Origin: UTCHB3 sp964371075
GTDB taxonomy: Bacteria; Bacteroidota; Ignavibacteria; Ignavibacteriales; Ignavibacteriaceae
Assembly: GCA_964371075.1 (NCBI GenBank)
Contig: CAYJKN010000002.1
Location: 434,001 to 498,000, forward strand
DNA: 64,000 nt
Direction: 5' to 3'
In this document: piece after piece, positions 17,038 to 25,773 of the stretch
Numbering within the stretch: the first letter of the stretch is position 1
Layout of the letters: each line of letters starts with the position of its first letter
Notes under the pieces: model-generated
What the model was told of the DNA's origin: nothing
The model's database searches: none
Seen by the model: the letters and a program-made list of their open reading frames with translations, nothing else
Position numbers and translations under genes: made by a program

Positions 17038-18162
17038 ATGAAACAAAAAAACTCTATCTATGTTACACAACCTTTCTTACCCCCACTGAAAGAATTTACA
17101 CCTTATCTTGAAGATATTTGGGAACGAAAATGGTTAACCAATAATGGATATTATCACCAAGAGTTAGAAAAAGCATTGTGCGATTATCTCGGGGTGAAAT
17201 ATTTGTCACTATTCTCCAACGGCACTCTTGCACTCATCACTGCATTGCAAGCACTTAGAATTAGTGGTGAGGTTATCACTACTCCATTTAGTTTTGTCGC
17301 GACAACACATGCATTGTGGTGGAACGGCATTAATCCTGTGTTTGTCGATATTGAACCTGACTTTTATAACTTGGATCCCAAAAAAATTGAATCGGCAATA
17401 ACTCCAAAAACAACAGCAATTCTCGCGGTTCATGTCTATGGGAATCCTTGTTATGTTGAGGAAATTCAAAGTATTGCTGACAAATACGGTTTAAAAGTGA
17501 TTTATGATGCATGTCATACATTTGGTGTTAAATTAGAAGGGTCAGGTCTTGCAAACTTTGGTGATCTTTCGGTCTTAAGTTTTCATGCAACAAAAGTCTT
17601 TAATACTTTTGAAGGTGGAGCAATTATTTGTCATGATGAAAAAATGAAAAAAAGGATCGATTTTCTAAAGAATTTTGGCTTTGCCGATGAAGTAACAGTT
17701 GTAGCTCCGGGTATTAATGCGAAAATGAATGAAATTCAGGCAGCGTTCGGATTGCTTCAACTAAAGTATATTAAACAAATCCTGGATAGTCGAAGTCGAG
17801 TGGCTGGTTTATATAATTCCCGTCTTCAAACAATCGAGGGAATTAATTTACCACAATTTAGAACAGATGTGGAATATAATTATTCATATTACCCAATTCT
17901 GGTTGACAGACAAAAATATGGTCATTCGCGAGATGATCTTTATGAATACTTAAAGTCTGAAGGAATATTTACCAGAAGATATTTTTATCCTTTAATTAGC
18001 AGTTTCTCAACTTATCAATCTTTACCATCAGCGAACCTCAGTAATATCCCGGTAGCCTCGAAAGTATCTGAAATGGTTCTGTGTCTGCCAATTTACCCTG
18101 ACCTGAGTGATTCAGATGTTGATCAAATTATCTCAGCAATTGAGAAGTTCCATGAAAAATAA
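17038..18162 (+). CDS. DegT/DnrJ/EryC1/StrS aminotransferase, VioA-like
   Basis: A 374-residue PLP-dependent sugar aminotransferase. The PLP lysine is in SFHATKVFNTFEGGAI, a variant typical of VioA-type enzymes, which make dTDP-4-amino-4,6-dideoxyglucose (viosamine) from the 4-keto sugar. I used the ATG at 17038 rather than a TTG at 17020 that overlaps wzx. The next gene encodes a matching formyltransferase, supporting an N-formyl-viosamine product. The rmlA/rmlB genes that would supply the 4-keto sugar are not in the window. Confidence 0.87.
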   Translation: MKQKNSIYVTQPFLPPLKEFTPYLEDIWERKWLTNNGYYHQELEKALCDYLGVKYLSLFSNGTLALITALQALRISGEVITTPFSFVATTHALWWNGINPVFVDIEPDFYNLDPKKIESAITPKTTAILAVHVYGNPCYVEEIQSIADKYGLKVIYDACHTFGVKLEGSGLANFGDLSVLSFHATKVFNTFEGGAIICHDEKMKKRIDFLKNFGFADEVTVVAPGINAKMNEIQAAFGLLQLKYIKQILDSRSRVAGLYNSRLQTIEGINLPQFRTDVEYNYSYYPILVDRQKYGHSRDDLYEYLKSEGIFTRRYFYPLISSFSTYQSLPSANLSNIPVASKVSEMVLCLPIYPDLSDSDVDQIISAIEKFHEK

Positions 18163-18889
18163 AATCGCTGTTATAAATGATAATCCGGCAATTTTGGCCA
18201 GGTTCATTTCCAAAATCAGTAATATGATTTTGCCGAGTGCTGAGTGGACATATTACTCTACTCATTATGATCCAAAATACGCTGACCTTTTACCAAACAC
18301 CACTGTTACACAAGTTGATGTCAAAAAAGATTTTAAGCTATTTATTGATTCTGGGTACGACCTTATTTTTTCTTTGCATTGTAAACAAATATTCCCGCCC
18401 GAACTTGTGGAAACGATTAAATGTATTAATATACATCCAGGGTACAATCCAATCAATAGGGGCTGGTATCCTCAGATTTTTTCTATAATTTACGATTTGG
18501 AAACAGGAGCTACCATTCACGAAATGAATGAGAAACTTGACGATGGTAACATAATTGACCGGAAACTTGTCGAAAAGCAACTCTGGGATACTTCCGCTAC
18601 ATTATATGCAAAAATTGTTGATGCGGAATTTGAACTTCTCGAGAAGAATCTTTCTCTTATACTGAATGATCAATATCAAACAATTCGACCCGAGGGTGAT
18701 GGGAATGTTTTCACAAAAAAAGACTTTAGTGAACTATGTGAAGTTGATTTGGAGAGAAATGGCAAGTTTATAGATTTTTATAATCATCTGCGGGCTCTAT
18801 CGCATCACGAGTTCAATAATTCCTATTTCATAGATCCAGTGACCAAAAAAAAGGTTTATATTTCGATTGAGGTTAGAACACTTGACTAA
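18152..18889 (+). CDS. Sugar N-formyltransferase, dTDP-4-amino-4,6-dideoxyglucose type
   Basis: A 245-residue formyltransferase using N10-formyl-tetrahydrofolate. The motif NIHPGYNPINRGWYPQIF carries the Asn-His-Pro signature of VioF/FdtF-type sugar formyltransferases, and a small C-terminal region follows. I chose the ATG at 18152 (TGAGAAG upstream); it overlaps the aminotransferase by 11 nt. The tight pairing with a VioA-like transaminase predicts formylation of viosamine to 4-formamido-4,6-dideoxyglucose before incorporation into the glycan. Confidence 0.83.
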   Translation: MKNKIAVINDNPAILARFISKISNMILPSAEWTYYSTHYDPKYADLLPNTTVTQVDVKKDFKLFIDSGYDLIFSLHCKQIFPPELVETIKCINIHPGYNPINRGWYPQIFSIIYDLETGATIHEMNEKLDDGNIIDRKLVEKQLWDTSATLYAKIVDAEFELLEKNLSLILNDQYQTIRPEGDGNVFTKKDFSELCEVDLERNGKFIDFYNHLRALSHHEFNNSYFIDPVTKKKVYISIEVRTLD

Positions 18890-19877
18890 TCATGTTAAGT
18901 TGTCTGTCTGTTTAATAACTTTCAATCATGAAAAGTATATTCTTAGCAGTTTAGAAGGAATTACGAAACAAAAAACAACTTTTGATTTTGAGTTGATCAT
19001 TGGGGAGGATAAATCCACAGATAACACAAGAAAAATAGTTGATGAATATCTTGAATTATCGAATAACCTTTCCTTAAAAAATATTAAAAAATTGTATCAT
19101 GATTCTAATGTTGGAATGTCCAACAATTATTACAAATCATTTGAAAAATGTGACGGTGAATATATTGCAATTGTTGAGGGGGATGATTTTTGGTCAGATC
19201 CATATAAATTGCAGAAACAAGTCGATATACTTGACCAAAATCCTGACTGTGGGTTGATCTGTTCCGATTTCGAGTTCTTTGATAATTTTTCTGGTGATTA
19301 CTCAAAACCCGGCCACTTAAGCAGGCAGTTCAAATTCGGTTTCCCAACCTTATTCACCTTGGACAATTATTTAAGTAATCGACAAATGGTCAGGACATTA
19401 ACAGTTGTTGTTAGGAAGAAATTAGTTGATGCATATTTGAAAGAAATGGACCCATCCGTTTTGTTCAACAATTCGGTGGTGGATGTCCCAATTTGGATTT
19501 ATGTTTTGTCGCGTTCTTTTGGTTTCTACCTTCAGGATACCACTGCAGTTTATAGAGTTACTCAAGACACTGCAAGTCGTCCCGTTGATTTAGAGAAGAA
19601 AGAACTATTCCAAAAAACAGTTTCAGGATTGGTAATAAATTGCGCAACTAAAGTCAGAACAAAAGATGTAATATTAAGGAAACTTCAGTTAAACAGGCAA
19701 ATAATTGAACTCGAGTGGGATGTTCGAAAAAGGGAAAAGAGTAAAGTAATAAGGGATTTTTTGAAACTTCTATTAATGGGTAAACTTAGCAGAACTACGG
19801 TTCTCTTACTATTAATGGGTCTAAATCAAAACATTTACCAGAAGTATCGTGAAATATATTTTGGAGAGGAAAAATGA
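18882..19877 (+). CDS. Glycosyltransferase family 2 protein
   Basis: A 331-residue GT-A enzyme. KLSVCLITFNHEKYILSSLE opens the domain, EDKSTDNT follows, and the metal-binding segment is VEGDDFWSDPYKLQKQ. The TTG at 18882 with GAGG nine bases upstream is the more likely start than the TTG at 18867. It overlaps the formyltransferase stop. A member of this family could add the formylated viosamine, but that is inference from position only. Confidence 0.84.
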   Translation: MTNHVKLSVCLITFNHEKYILSSLEGITKQKTTFDFELIIGEDKSTDNTRKIVDEYLELSNNLSLKNIKKLYHDSNVGMSNNYYKSFEKCDGEYIAIVEGDDFWSDPYKLQKQVDILDQNPDCGLICSDFEFFDNFSGDYSKPGHLSRQFKFGFPTLFTLDNYLSNRQMVRTLTVVVRKKLVDAYLKEMDPSVLFNNSVVDVPIWIYVLSRSFGFYLQDTTAVYRVTQDTASRPVDLEKKELFQKTVSGLVINCATKVRTKDVILRKLQLNRQIIELEWDVRKREKSKVIRDFLKLLLMGKLSRTTVLLLLMGLNQNIYQKYREIYFGEEK

Positions 19878-20887
19878 ATATTTTAGCTATTATTCCTGCC
19901 CGATCCGGCTCAAAATCCATAATCCATAAAAATATCAAAAACTTTTTGGGTAAGCCATTAATAGCACATTCGATTGAACATGCATTAAAATCAAAATTAA
20001 TCAATCGCGTAATTGTTAGTACAGATAGTAATGAGTATGCAGAAGTCGCTAAAAAATATGGTGCCGAAGTTCCTTTTTTACGTCCTGATTTGATCTCGTT
20101 GGATTCATCCAACGATTATGAATTTGTGCTCCACGCTCTTAATTGGTTTCTGGAAAATGAAAATTATAAACCGGATATTTGTGTCCAGTTAAGACCAACT
20201 CACCCAATCCGGAATATTGACGATATCGACAAAATGATTATGATGCTGATGAATAGTCCAGAGGCTGATTCGGTTCGGTCTGTAGTAGAAAATAAAACTA
20301 TAATCCCATACAAAATGTGGTTTCTCGATTCACACAATGAACTGAAGCCTATTCTGAATCTCGAAAATGTTAGAGAGCCTTACAATACCCCGAGACAAAT
20401 GCTACCGAAAACTTATTTTCAAAACGCTTCGGTTGATGTTTTTAGAACTGAATGTGTACTCAATAAGAGATCGCTTTCCGGAGATAAACTACTCGGCTTT
20501 GTTATGGAGGAGCAATTTGATATCGATTATGAAGAAGATTTTATTAAAGCTGAGAGAGTCCAACTTTTCAGGGAATTTGATTATATTTCAGGGAAGAAAT
20601 TTTGTTTTGATATCGATGGTGTAATTGCTACCCTTGTTAAAGATAACAACTATGCCGATGCTGGTCCTCGTGAATCAACAATTGACAAAATAAATAAACT
20701 CTTCGATCAGGGTAACAAAATAGTCCTTTTTACGGCTCGTGGATATGAGACAGGTATAAACTGGGAAGAAATCACAAAAACTCAGATGATGGAGTGGGGA
20801 GTTAAATATCATGAAATCTACTTCGGGAAACCTTCGGCGGATTATTATATAGATGACAAAGCAATTAACATTTTGGATTTTAGTTAA
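19874..20887 (+). CDS. CMP-sugar cytidylyltransferase fused to a HAD-like phosphatase domain
   Basis: A 337-residue two-domain protein. Residues ~1-230 are an acylneuraminate-type cytidylyltransferase (IIPARSGSKSIIHKNIK, QLRPTHPIRN and the C-terminal FDIDYEEDFIKAE), which activates an acidic sugar with CTP. Residues ~236-337 are HAD-like: FDIDGVIATL supplies the nucleophile Asp and the acid/base Asp, LFTARG follows, and YYIDDKAI supplies the distal acidic residues. The second domain could remove a phosphate before activation. It overlaps the GT2 gene by four bases and precedes a NeuB-type synthase, so the two probably act in one pathway. Confidence 0.85.
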   Translation: MNILAIIPARSGSKSIIHKNIKNFLGKPLIAHSIEHALKSKLINRVIVSTDSNEYAEVAKKYGAEVPFLRPDLISLDSSNDYEFVLHALNWFLENENYKPDICVQLRPTHPIRNIDDIDKMIMMLMNSPEADSVRSVVENKTIIPYKMWFLDSHNELKPILNLENVREPYNTPRQMLPKTYFQNASVDVFRTECVLNKRSLSGDKLLGFVMEEQFDIDYEEDFIKAERVQLFREFDYISGKKFCFDIDGVIATLVKDNNYADAGPRESTIDKINKLFDQGNKIVLFTARGYETGINWEEITKTQMMEWGVKYHEIYFGKPSADYYIDDKAINILDFS

Positions 20888-20898
20888 AGGAACAAACA

Positions 20899-22386
20899 AT
20901 GAATTTAAGCGACCTTATTATCTTTGAATTAGCCAATAACCATCAAGGTGATGTGGAACATGGTAAAAAAATAATTTCTGAAATGGCCAGGATTTCAGTC
21001 AAGTATTCACTAAATGCAGCAGTAAAGTTTCAGTATCGACAACTTGATACATTTATTCATCCTTCATTCAGACATGATAAGGAAGCTAAACATATCTCGA
21101 GGTTCCTTGACACTGAGCTTAGTGCCGATCAATTTAAAGAATTGGTTGATTTTGCAAAGTTGAAGGGAATGATTACTATGTGTACTCCTTTCGATGAAAG
21201 CTCCGTAGATTTAATTGAGCAACACAATATAGATATTATAAAAATTGCCAGTTGCAGCGCAGATGACTGGCCACTCATTTCAAGAATTGCCAAATCAAAC
21301 AAACCGGTAATAACATCAACCGGTGGTCTTGAGTTATGGCAAATTGATAATGTGGTCTCTTACTTGACTCATCGACTTTCAACTGTGGGTGTTTTACACT
21401 GTGTCGGTGTTTATCCAACTCCGCATGAGCTTGAAAATCTTAACTTTATTGAACGCCTTACCAAACGATACAAAGAAGTTACAATTGGTTATAGTGGACA
21501 TGAAAGTCCCGATGATACTTCGGTTGCCATACTTGCCCTCGCAAAAGGTGCAACAATTTTTGAGAGACATGTAGGTGTTCCAACTGATACAATAAAATTA
21601 AATGCTTATTCAATGAACCCAAAACAGGTTGAAGCCTGGATTAAAGCGATTCAAACTGCCAAAACAATATTAGGCAGCGATGAAAAATTTATTTCAGAAT
21701 CTGAAAAAGCTTCACTCTTATCATTAAAAAGAGGTGTCTTTGCAAACAAAACAATCACCAAGGGTTCATACATCAGTGCTGATGATGTATTTTTTGCTAT
21801 GCCTTGCAACCCTGATCAAGTAACATCAGGTGTATTTGGAAAAGTTAGAGCAAGATTTATCGCCAGTAAAGATTATGTGACAAATGAAGCGATTTACGAA
21901 GAATATCAATCTGATACTTATCACAGAGTGCGTAGCATAATTCATCAGGCAAAGGGACTTCTCGAAGAATTAAATATTGTATTGTCAGACAAGACTTCTA
22001 TAGAGTTAAACCATCATTATGGAATTGAAAACTTTGATAGATTTGGATGTATGATTGTTAACCTTGTAAACAGGGAATATTGTAAAAAAATTATAGTTGT
22101 GTTTCCCGGGCAGCACCATCCGGAACAGAAACATATGAAGAAGGAAGAAACTTTTCACATCCTCAGTGGAGAGGTTACTCTTACTCTGAACGGATTGGCT
22201 CATAACATGGTTAAAGGTAATATAGTAACAATTGAACGGGGGGTCTTACATTCATTTTATTCTGAAAGTGGAGCGGTAATTGAAGAAATTTCTACTACAC
22301 ATTTTGTGAATGACTCGTATTACACCGATCCACTAATTGCAGAACAAGATCCTATGCAAAGAAAAACCATCGTCGACAAATTATGA
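20899..22386 (+). CDS. NeuB-type ulosonate synthase fused to SAF and cupin domains
   Basis: A 495-residue three-part protein. Residues ~1-265 form the NeuB TIM barrel that condenses phosphoenolpyruvate with a hexose (ELANNHQGD, KIASCSADDWPLI, GYSGHES, FERHVG). Residues ~275-335 resemble an SAF/antifreeze-like domain (LKRGVFANKTITKGSYIS). Residues ~345-495 are a cupin like those of D-lyxose/mannose isomerases (FPGQHHPEQKHMKKEETFH, metal His and Glu). The cupin may prepare or select the sugar. A strong AAGGAAC site precedes the ATG. The added cupin is not part of ordinary sialate synthases. Confidence 0.85.
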   Translation: MNLSDLIIFELANNHQGDVEHGKKIISEMARISVKYSLNAAVKFQYRQLDTFIHPSFRHDKEAKHISRFLDTELSADQFKELVDFAKLKGMITMCTPFDESSVDLIEQHNIDIIKIASCSADDWPLISRIAKSNKPVITSTGGLELWQIDNVVSYLTHRLSTVGVLHCVGVYPTPHELENLNFIERLTKRYKEVTIGYSGHESPDDTSVAILALAKGATIFERHVGVPTDTIKLNAYSMNPKQVEAWIKAIQTAKTILGSDEKFISESEKASLLSLKRGVFANKTITKGSYISADDVFFAMPCNPDQVTSGVFGKVRARFIASKDYVTNEAIYEEYQSDTYHRVRSIIHQAKGLLEELNIVLSDKTSIELNHHYGIENFDRFGCMIVNLVNREYCKKIIVVFPGQHHPEQKHMKKEETFHILSGEVTLTLNGLAHNMVKGNIVTIERGVLHSFYSESGAVIEEISTTHFVNDSYYTDPLIAEQDPMQRKTIVDKL

Positions 22387-23333
22387 AAAACTCAAAACTC
22401 GCATTGTTTGGTGTAGGTAACCTTGGAAAAAGGTATATGCAAGCCATTGCGAAAATTGAAAATGTTGAATTAGTTGTCTTTGATGTTTCTGAGAGTGTTC
22501 TGGAAGAAATACCCCTCTTTTTGGATAAAAACTATTGCTCGAGCCTTAATTATAAGATTTCCTTATATCAGGAGGTTTTAGATTTTATTGACCCGGATAC
22601 TATTGTTATTTCTGCATCGACGGCAAAGGACAGGATTTCACAACTTCTTGACGTTATAAATAGAAATCCTCGAGGTTTGATCATTGAGAAACCGGTTGTT
22701 CAAAGAAGTGATGACTATAAACTGATTCTCGATTCTTTGAAAGGGAAAAACATAATCTCTTTTGTTGACTTTACGCTCAGAATGCAACCCTTTTATCGAA
22801 CTCTAAAGATGGCACTCTCACAAGTTAAGTCAGGTTCTTATTCGGTACACCTACCTCGCATGGGTTTGATGTGTGTGGGGATTCATCATATTGATATATT
22901 CAAATGGTTGTTTGATATCGATAAAATTGAAGTTGTAAGTTCATTTTTTGAGTCAGTTTATGAACAAAAGCGGCAGGGTTATTTTGATGTTACCGGGAGT
23001 CTCACACTGAAAAGTGGAGACTTATATGCAACCATCATTAACTCCCGAAATGAAGATGTTAGAAGCGTGCAAATCATTACTCAAGATAAGGTTTTTTCTC
23101 TCAACGAAGATCAGCGATGGCTCTCAACATTGGATGTAACAAACAAAACAATCATAAATGAAAAAATTGAATATTCATTTGTAAGTCAGTATATGTCAGA
23201 TTTGATAAAAAAAATGATAGATGGGAGATATGATGAAATTGACCTCCCGTCAATTGTTGAGTCTTTCGACTCACATCAAATGGTCTTTGATTTCCTCGAA
23301 ACATATAATCACGAAAATCTGAACTTCACATGA
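22383..23333 (+). CDS. Gfo/Idh/MocA-type oxidoreductase (first of a pair)
   Basis: A 316-residue NAD(P)-dependent oxidoreductase. An N-terminal Rossmann loop (LFGVGNLGKRYMQAI) is followed by the GLIIEKPVV motif near residue 100 and a beta-sheet substrate domain with HHIDIFKWLFD. It overlaps the NeuB-cupin gene by four bases and the next oxidoreductase by four bases. Position implies oxidation or epimerisation of the same sugar or its precursor; the exact reaction cannot be read. Confidence 0.78.
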   Translation: MKNSKLALFGVGNLGKRYMQAIAKIENVELVVFDVSESVLEEIPLFLDKNYCSSLNYKISLYQEVLDFIDPDTIVISASTAKDRISQLLDVINRNPRGLIIEKPVVQRSDDYKLILDSLKGKNIISFVDFTLRMQPFYRTLKMALSQVKSGSYSVHLPRMGLMCVGIHHIDIFKWLFDIDKIEVVSSFFESVYEQKRQGYFDVTGSLTLKSGDLYATIINSRNEDVRSVQIITQDKVFSLNEDQRWLSTLDVTNKTIINEKIEYSFVSQYMSDLIKKMIDGRYDEIDLPSIVESFDSHQMVFDFLETYNHENLNFT

Positions 23334-24322
23334 CACATCTAAATGTTGGATTCATCGGTTGTGGTAAGATAGCAGGATTTCATGCAGATGCACTAAAAAC
23401 ATTTGGCGTCAATATCTCTGCCGTATCTTATCATTCAAATCTTGAAAATGTAAAAATTTTCCAATCAAAATACGATACAGGAAATATATATAATGATTGG
23501 AGGGAGATGTGTCTAAAGAATAAATTTGATTTTTTATGGGTTATACCAAGTTGGGATCAAATTGATCAAATATTTGAAGAAATTATTGAAATTGGTATCC
23601 CTGCATTCTTTGAAAAGCCTTTAGGGCTCTCTTCTTCAAAAATTAAGAGAGTATTAGACAAGTATGATGAGGAATATCTTTCCAGGTACCAGATCGGTTT
23701 CAACAGGAGATTTTATTCTGTCTCAAATGAATTAACTGATTTGTTGTCGAGTGAGAAAATAGTTGCTATAACCGGTGAACTCCCTGAAACCTTAATTAAA
23801 TCAGACCCTTATCTTTTGAAATATCGTTTGATTCAGAATTCTTCACACTTTTACGATCTCCTGGCTTATGTTTTGGGATCTTATAGTTTTAGGATTGAGT
23901 ACCTTGAGAAAATCAGAACACAGTATGATTCTGATGACCATTTGATTGTTATGAAACATGGCGAAATCCCTATATCAATTTCATCCATTTGGGGCAGTCC
24001 ACAAAATTATAGTATTAAATTCTATACAGAATCTGAGAAAGTCATTATTCTTTCACCTTTTGAAGAACTTAATGTTTATCAAGGGTTTACAATTATTGAG
24101 CCGACAAAAGATGTCCCGATCAGAAGATACAAACCAAAAGTATTAAATACCTTATATGAAAACTCAGGTGATTTTAAACCCGGTTTTGTTGAACAAACGA
24201 AGGATTTTCTTGAAAATACTATTGAGGCTGGCAAGTCGATAACCGCTCATGGGATTAAAGATTCTTTTCACTTATTAACTTTACTGGAAAAAATATCAGC
24301 GGGTAAATCAGGAAATCATTAA
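23330..24322 (+). CDS. Gfo/Idh/MocA-type oxidoreductase (second of a pair)
   Basis: A 330-residue protein with the family layout: GFIGCGKIAGFHADAL binds the nucleotide, FFEKPLGLS is the EKP motif, and YQIGFNRRF begins the substrate domain. It differs clearly from its neighbour, so the pair is not a recent tandem duplication. Both are coupled by ATGA overlaps to the NeuB-cupin gene. They may provide consecutive redox steps, or one may have a structural role. Confidence 0.82.
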   Translation: MTHLNVGFIGCGKIAGFHADALKTFGVNISAVSYHSNLENVKIFQSKYDTGNIYNDWREMCLKNKFDFLWVIPSWDQIDQIFEEIIEIGIPAFFEKPLGLSSSKIKRVLDKYDEEYLSRYQIGFNRRFYSVSNELTDLLSSEKIVAITGELPETLIKSDPYLLKYRLIQNSSHFYDLLAYVLGSYSFRIEYLEKIRTQYDSDDHLIVMKHGEIPISISSIWGSPQNYSIKFYTESEKVIILSPFEELNVYQGFTIIEPTKDVPIRRYKPKVLNTLYENSGDFKPGFVEQTKDFLENTIEAGKSITAHGIKDSFHLLTLLEKISAGKSGNH

Positions 24323-24329
24323 GGAAACC

Positions 24330-25763
24330 TTGGACACAATTAACACAGTTTATACGGGATGTACACTCCCAATCTGGAATTATTATTTTAAATTTAAGAA
24401 ACTAAAGTATCGACCCATGTTATGGATCGGTGATAAATATCAAGCAGAATTGGCGGCAGAATTGCAGATCAATTTTATTGACAGACTTGATTTCAATAAT
24501 TTAGAAATTAATTACTATTATGAATTTGCTGAGCCGGAACGTGAAATTGTTGATGCTCTTAAAAAGGATGAGATCTTATTTAAGATGTATTTCAGGAACT
24601 CTTACGATAACATTCCTTCCAGAGAGTTGTGTAACCAAATTACTCAAGAGTATTCCAGAGCATGGTTTTATTTTATTAATAATTACAACCTGGATGCAAA
24701 TGTAATTCTCGAAATGCCTCATTTGCCTTTCACTTACATTGGTTATAACATTTTCCGGAGTTTAGGATTAAAAACGCTCTTTTCATCCACTCTTCAAATG
24801 AAAGATAAATCATACTGGGTCCGAACCATTGAGGAATATCCCCTGTTTGAAAATACTTCAAACGATTTCCTTATCTCAGGTGAATATGACGATGAGGGGC
24901 AAGCGGTTTTTGCAACAAAGTTAAAAGAGCAGTTTGGTATTCAACCCAGTGCAGGGAAGCCGCAAGGTACTTCATTTGCAAAATCGATGTTGATTCAAAT
25001 CCGAAATATTCTCTTCCCCTCGAAAAGCAAGGAAAGGCTCAATTTTAAAGTGATAAAGGGAGGGAAGTTTCGTTTCATTTCGAATAGAGTTTATCATTTT
25101 CGGCTTTTGAAGCAAATGATCAAAAAATATTTTGGCTTAAAGTATTATGAAAAAATTTCAAGTGATATTGCCAACGAAAATCATAAACTTAAAATACTGT
25201 TTGCTATGCATTTTGAACCGGAAATGGCTGTTTACCCTCTTGCTGGAGAGAAAAATAATCAATTCGAGATTATAAAAGAATTAAGCCAAAAAGTTGGTAA
25301 TTCGGGTAAAATTTACGTCAAAGAGCACCCGTGGATCTTTGACAGCACAAAATATCATGGCATTGTTCGGGGTAAATCGTTTTATCGTGAGTTGAAAGAA
25401 TTAGGTAATGTTGACTTCATCTCTCTAAAAACAAAGTCATCTGACTTGTTCGACAAAATAACTTTATTGGCAACTCTTACAGGTACAATTGGTTGGGAAG
25501 CTTTTCTGGAAAAGATACCGGCCATTTACTATGGTTTCCCATGGTATGGAGGTATTCCTTGTGCGCAAAAATATACCGAGCAACTCGACATCATGGAATT
25601 TCAAGAAGAATCTCATCTAAATTTTGAGAAAATTGACTATGAGGCAATTTACAATCGACTGGAAAATACTTTGAGTGATGCATCAGTGAAATCCGAATGT
25701 AAAAGCGATGAAAAGTATTATGAGTTTGCCCGACGACTGCAAACAATGATAGAAGGATTGTGA
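24330..25763 (+). CDS. KpsS/LipB-like capsule glycosyltransferase (predicted)
   Basis: A 477-residue protein beginning with TTG after AAGGA. The C-terminal half carries KIYVKEHPW and LTGTIGWEAFLEKIPAIYYG, the paired His-Pro and Thr-Gly-Trp-Glu-Ala patterns of capsule_synth (PF05159-like) enzymes such as KpsS and KpsC, which transfer Kdo from CMP-Kdo. Following directly after ulosonate synthesis genes, it is the best candidate in the window for moving a CMP-activated ulosonic acid onto the glycan. The N-terminal half (~1-230) is not recognisable to me. Confidence 0.6.
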   Translation: MDTINTVYTGCTLPIWNYYFKFKKLKYRPMLWIGDKYQAELAAELQINFIDRLDFNNLEINYYYEFAEPEREIVDALKKDEILFKMYFRNSYDNIPSRELCNQITQEYSRAWFYFINNYNLDANVILEMPHLPFTYIGYNIFRSLGLKTLFSSTLQMKDKSYWVRTIEEYPLFENTSNDFLISGEYDDEGQAVFATKLKEQFGIQPSAGKPQGTSFAKSMLIQIRNILFPSKSKERLNFKVIKGGKFRFISNRVYHFRLLKQMIKKYFGLKYYEKISSDIANENHKLKILFAMHFEPEMAVYPLAGEKNNQFEIIKELSQKVGNSGKIYVKEHPWIFDSTKYHGIVRGKSFYRELKELGNVDFISLKTKSSDLFDKITLLATLTGTIGWEAFLEKIPAIYYGFPWYGGIPCAQKYTEQLDIMEFQEESHLNFEKIDYEAIYNRLENTLSDASVKSECKSDEKYYEFARRLQTMIEGL

Positions 25764-25773
25764 AACAAACCAT

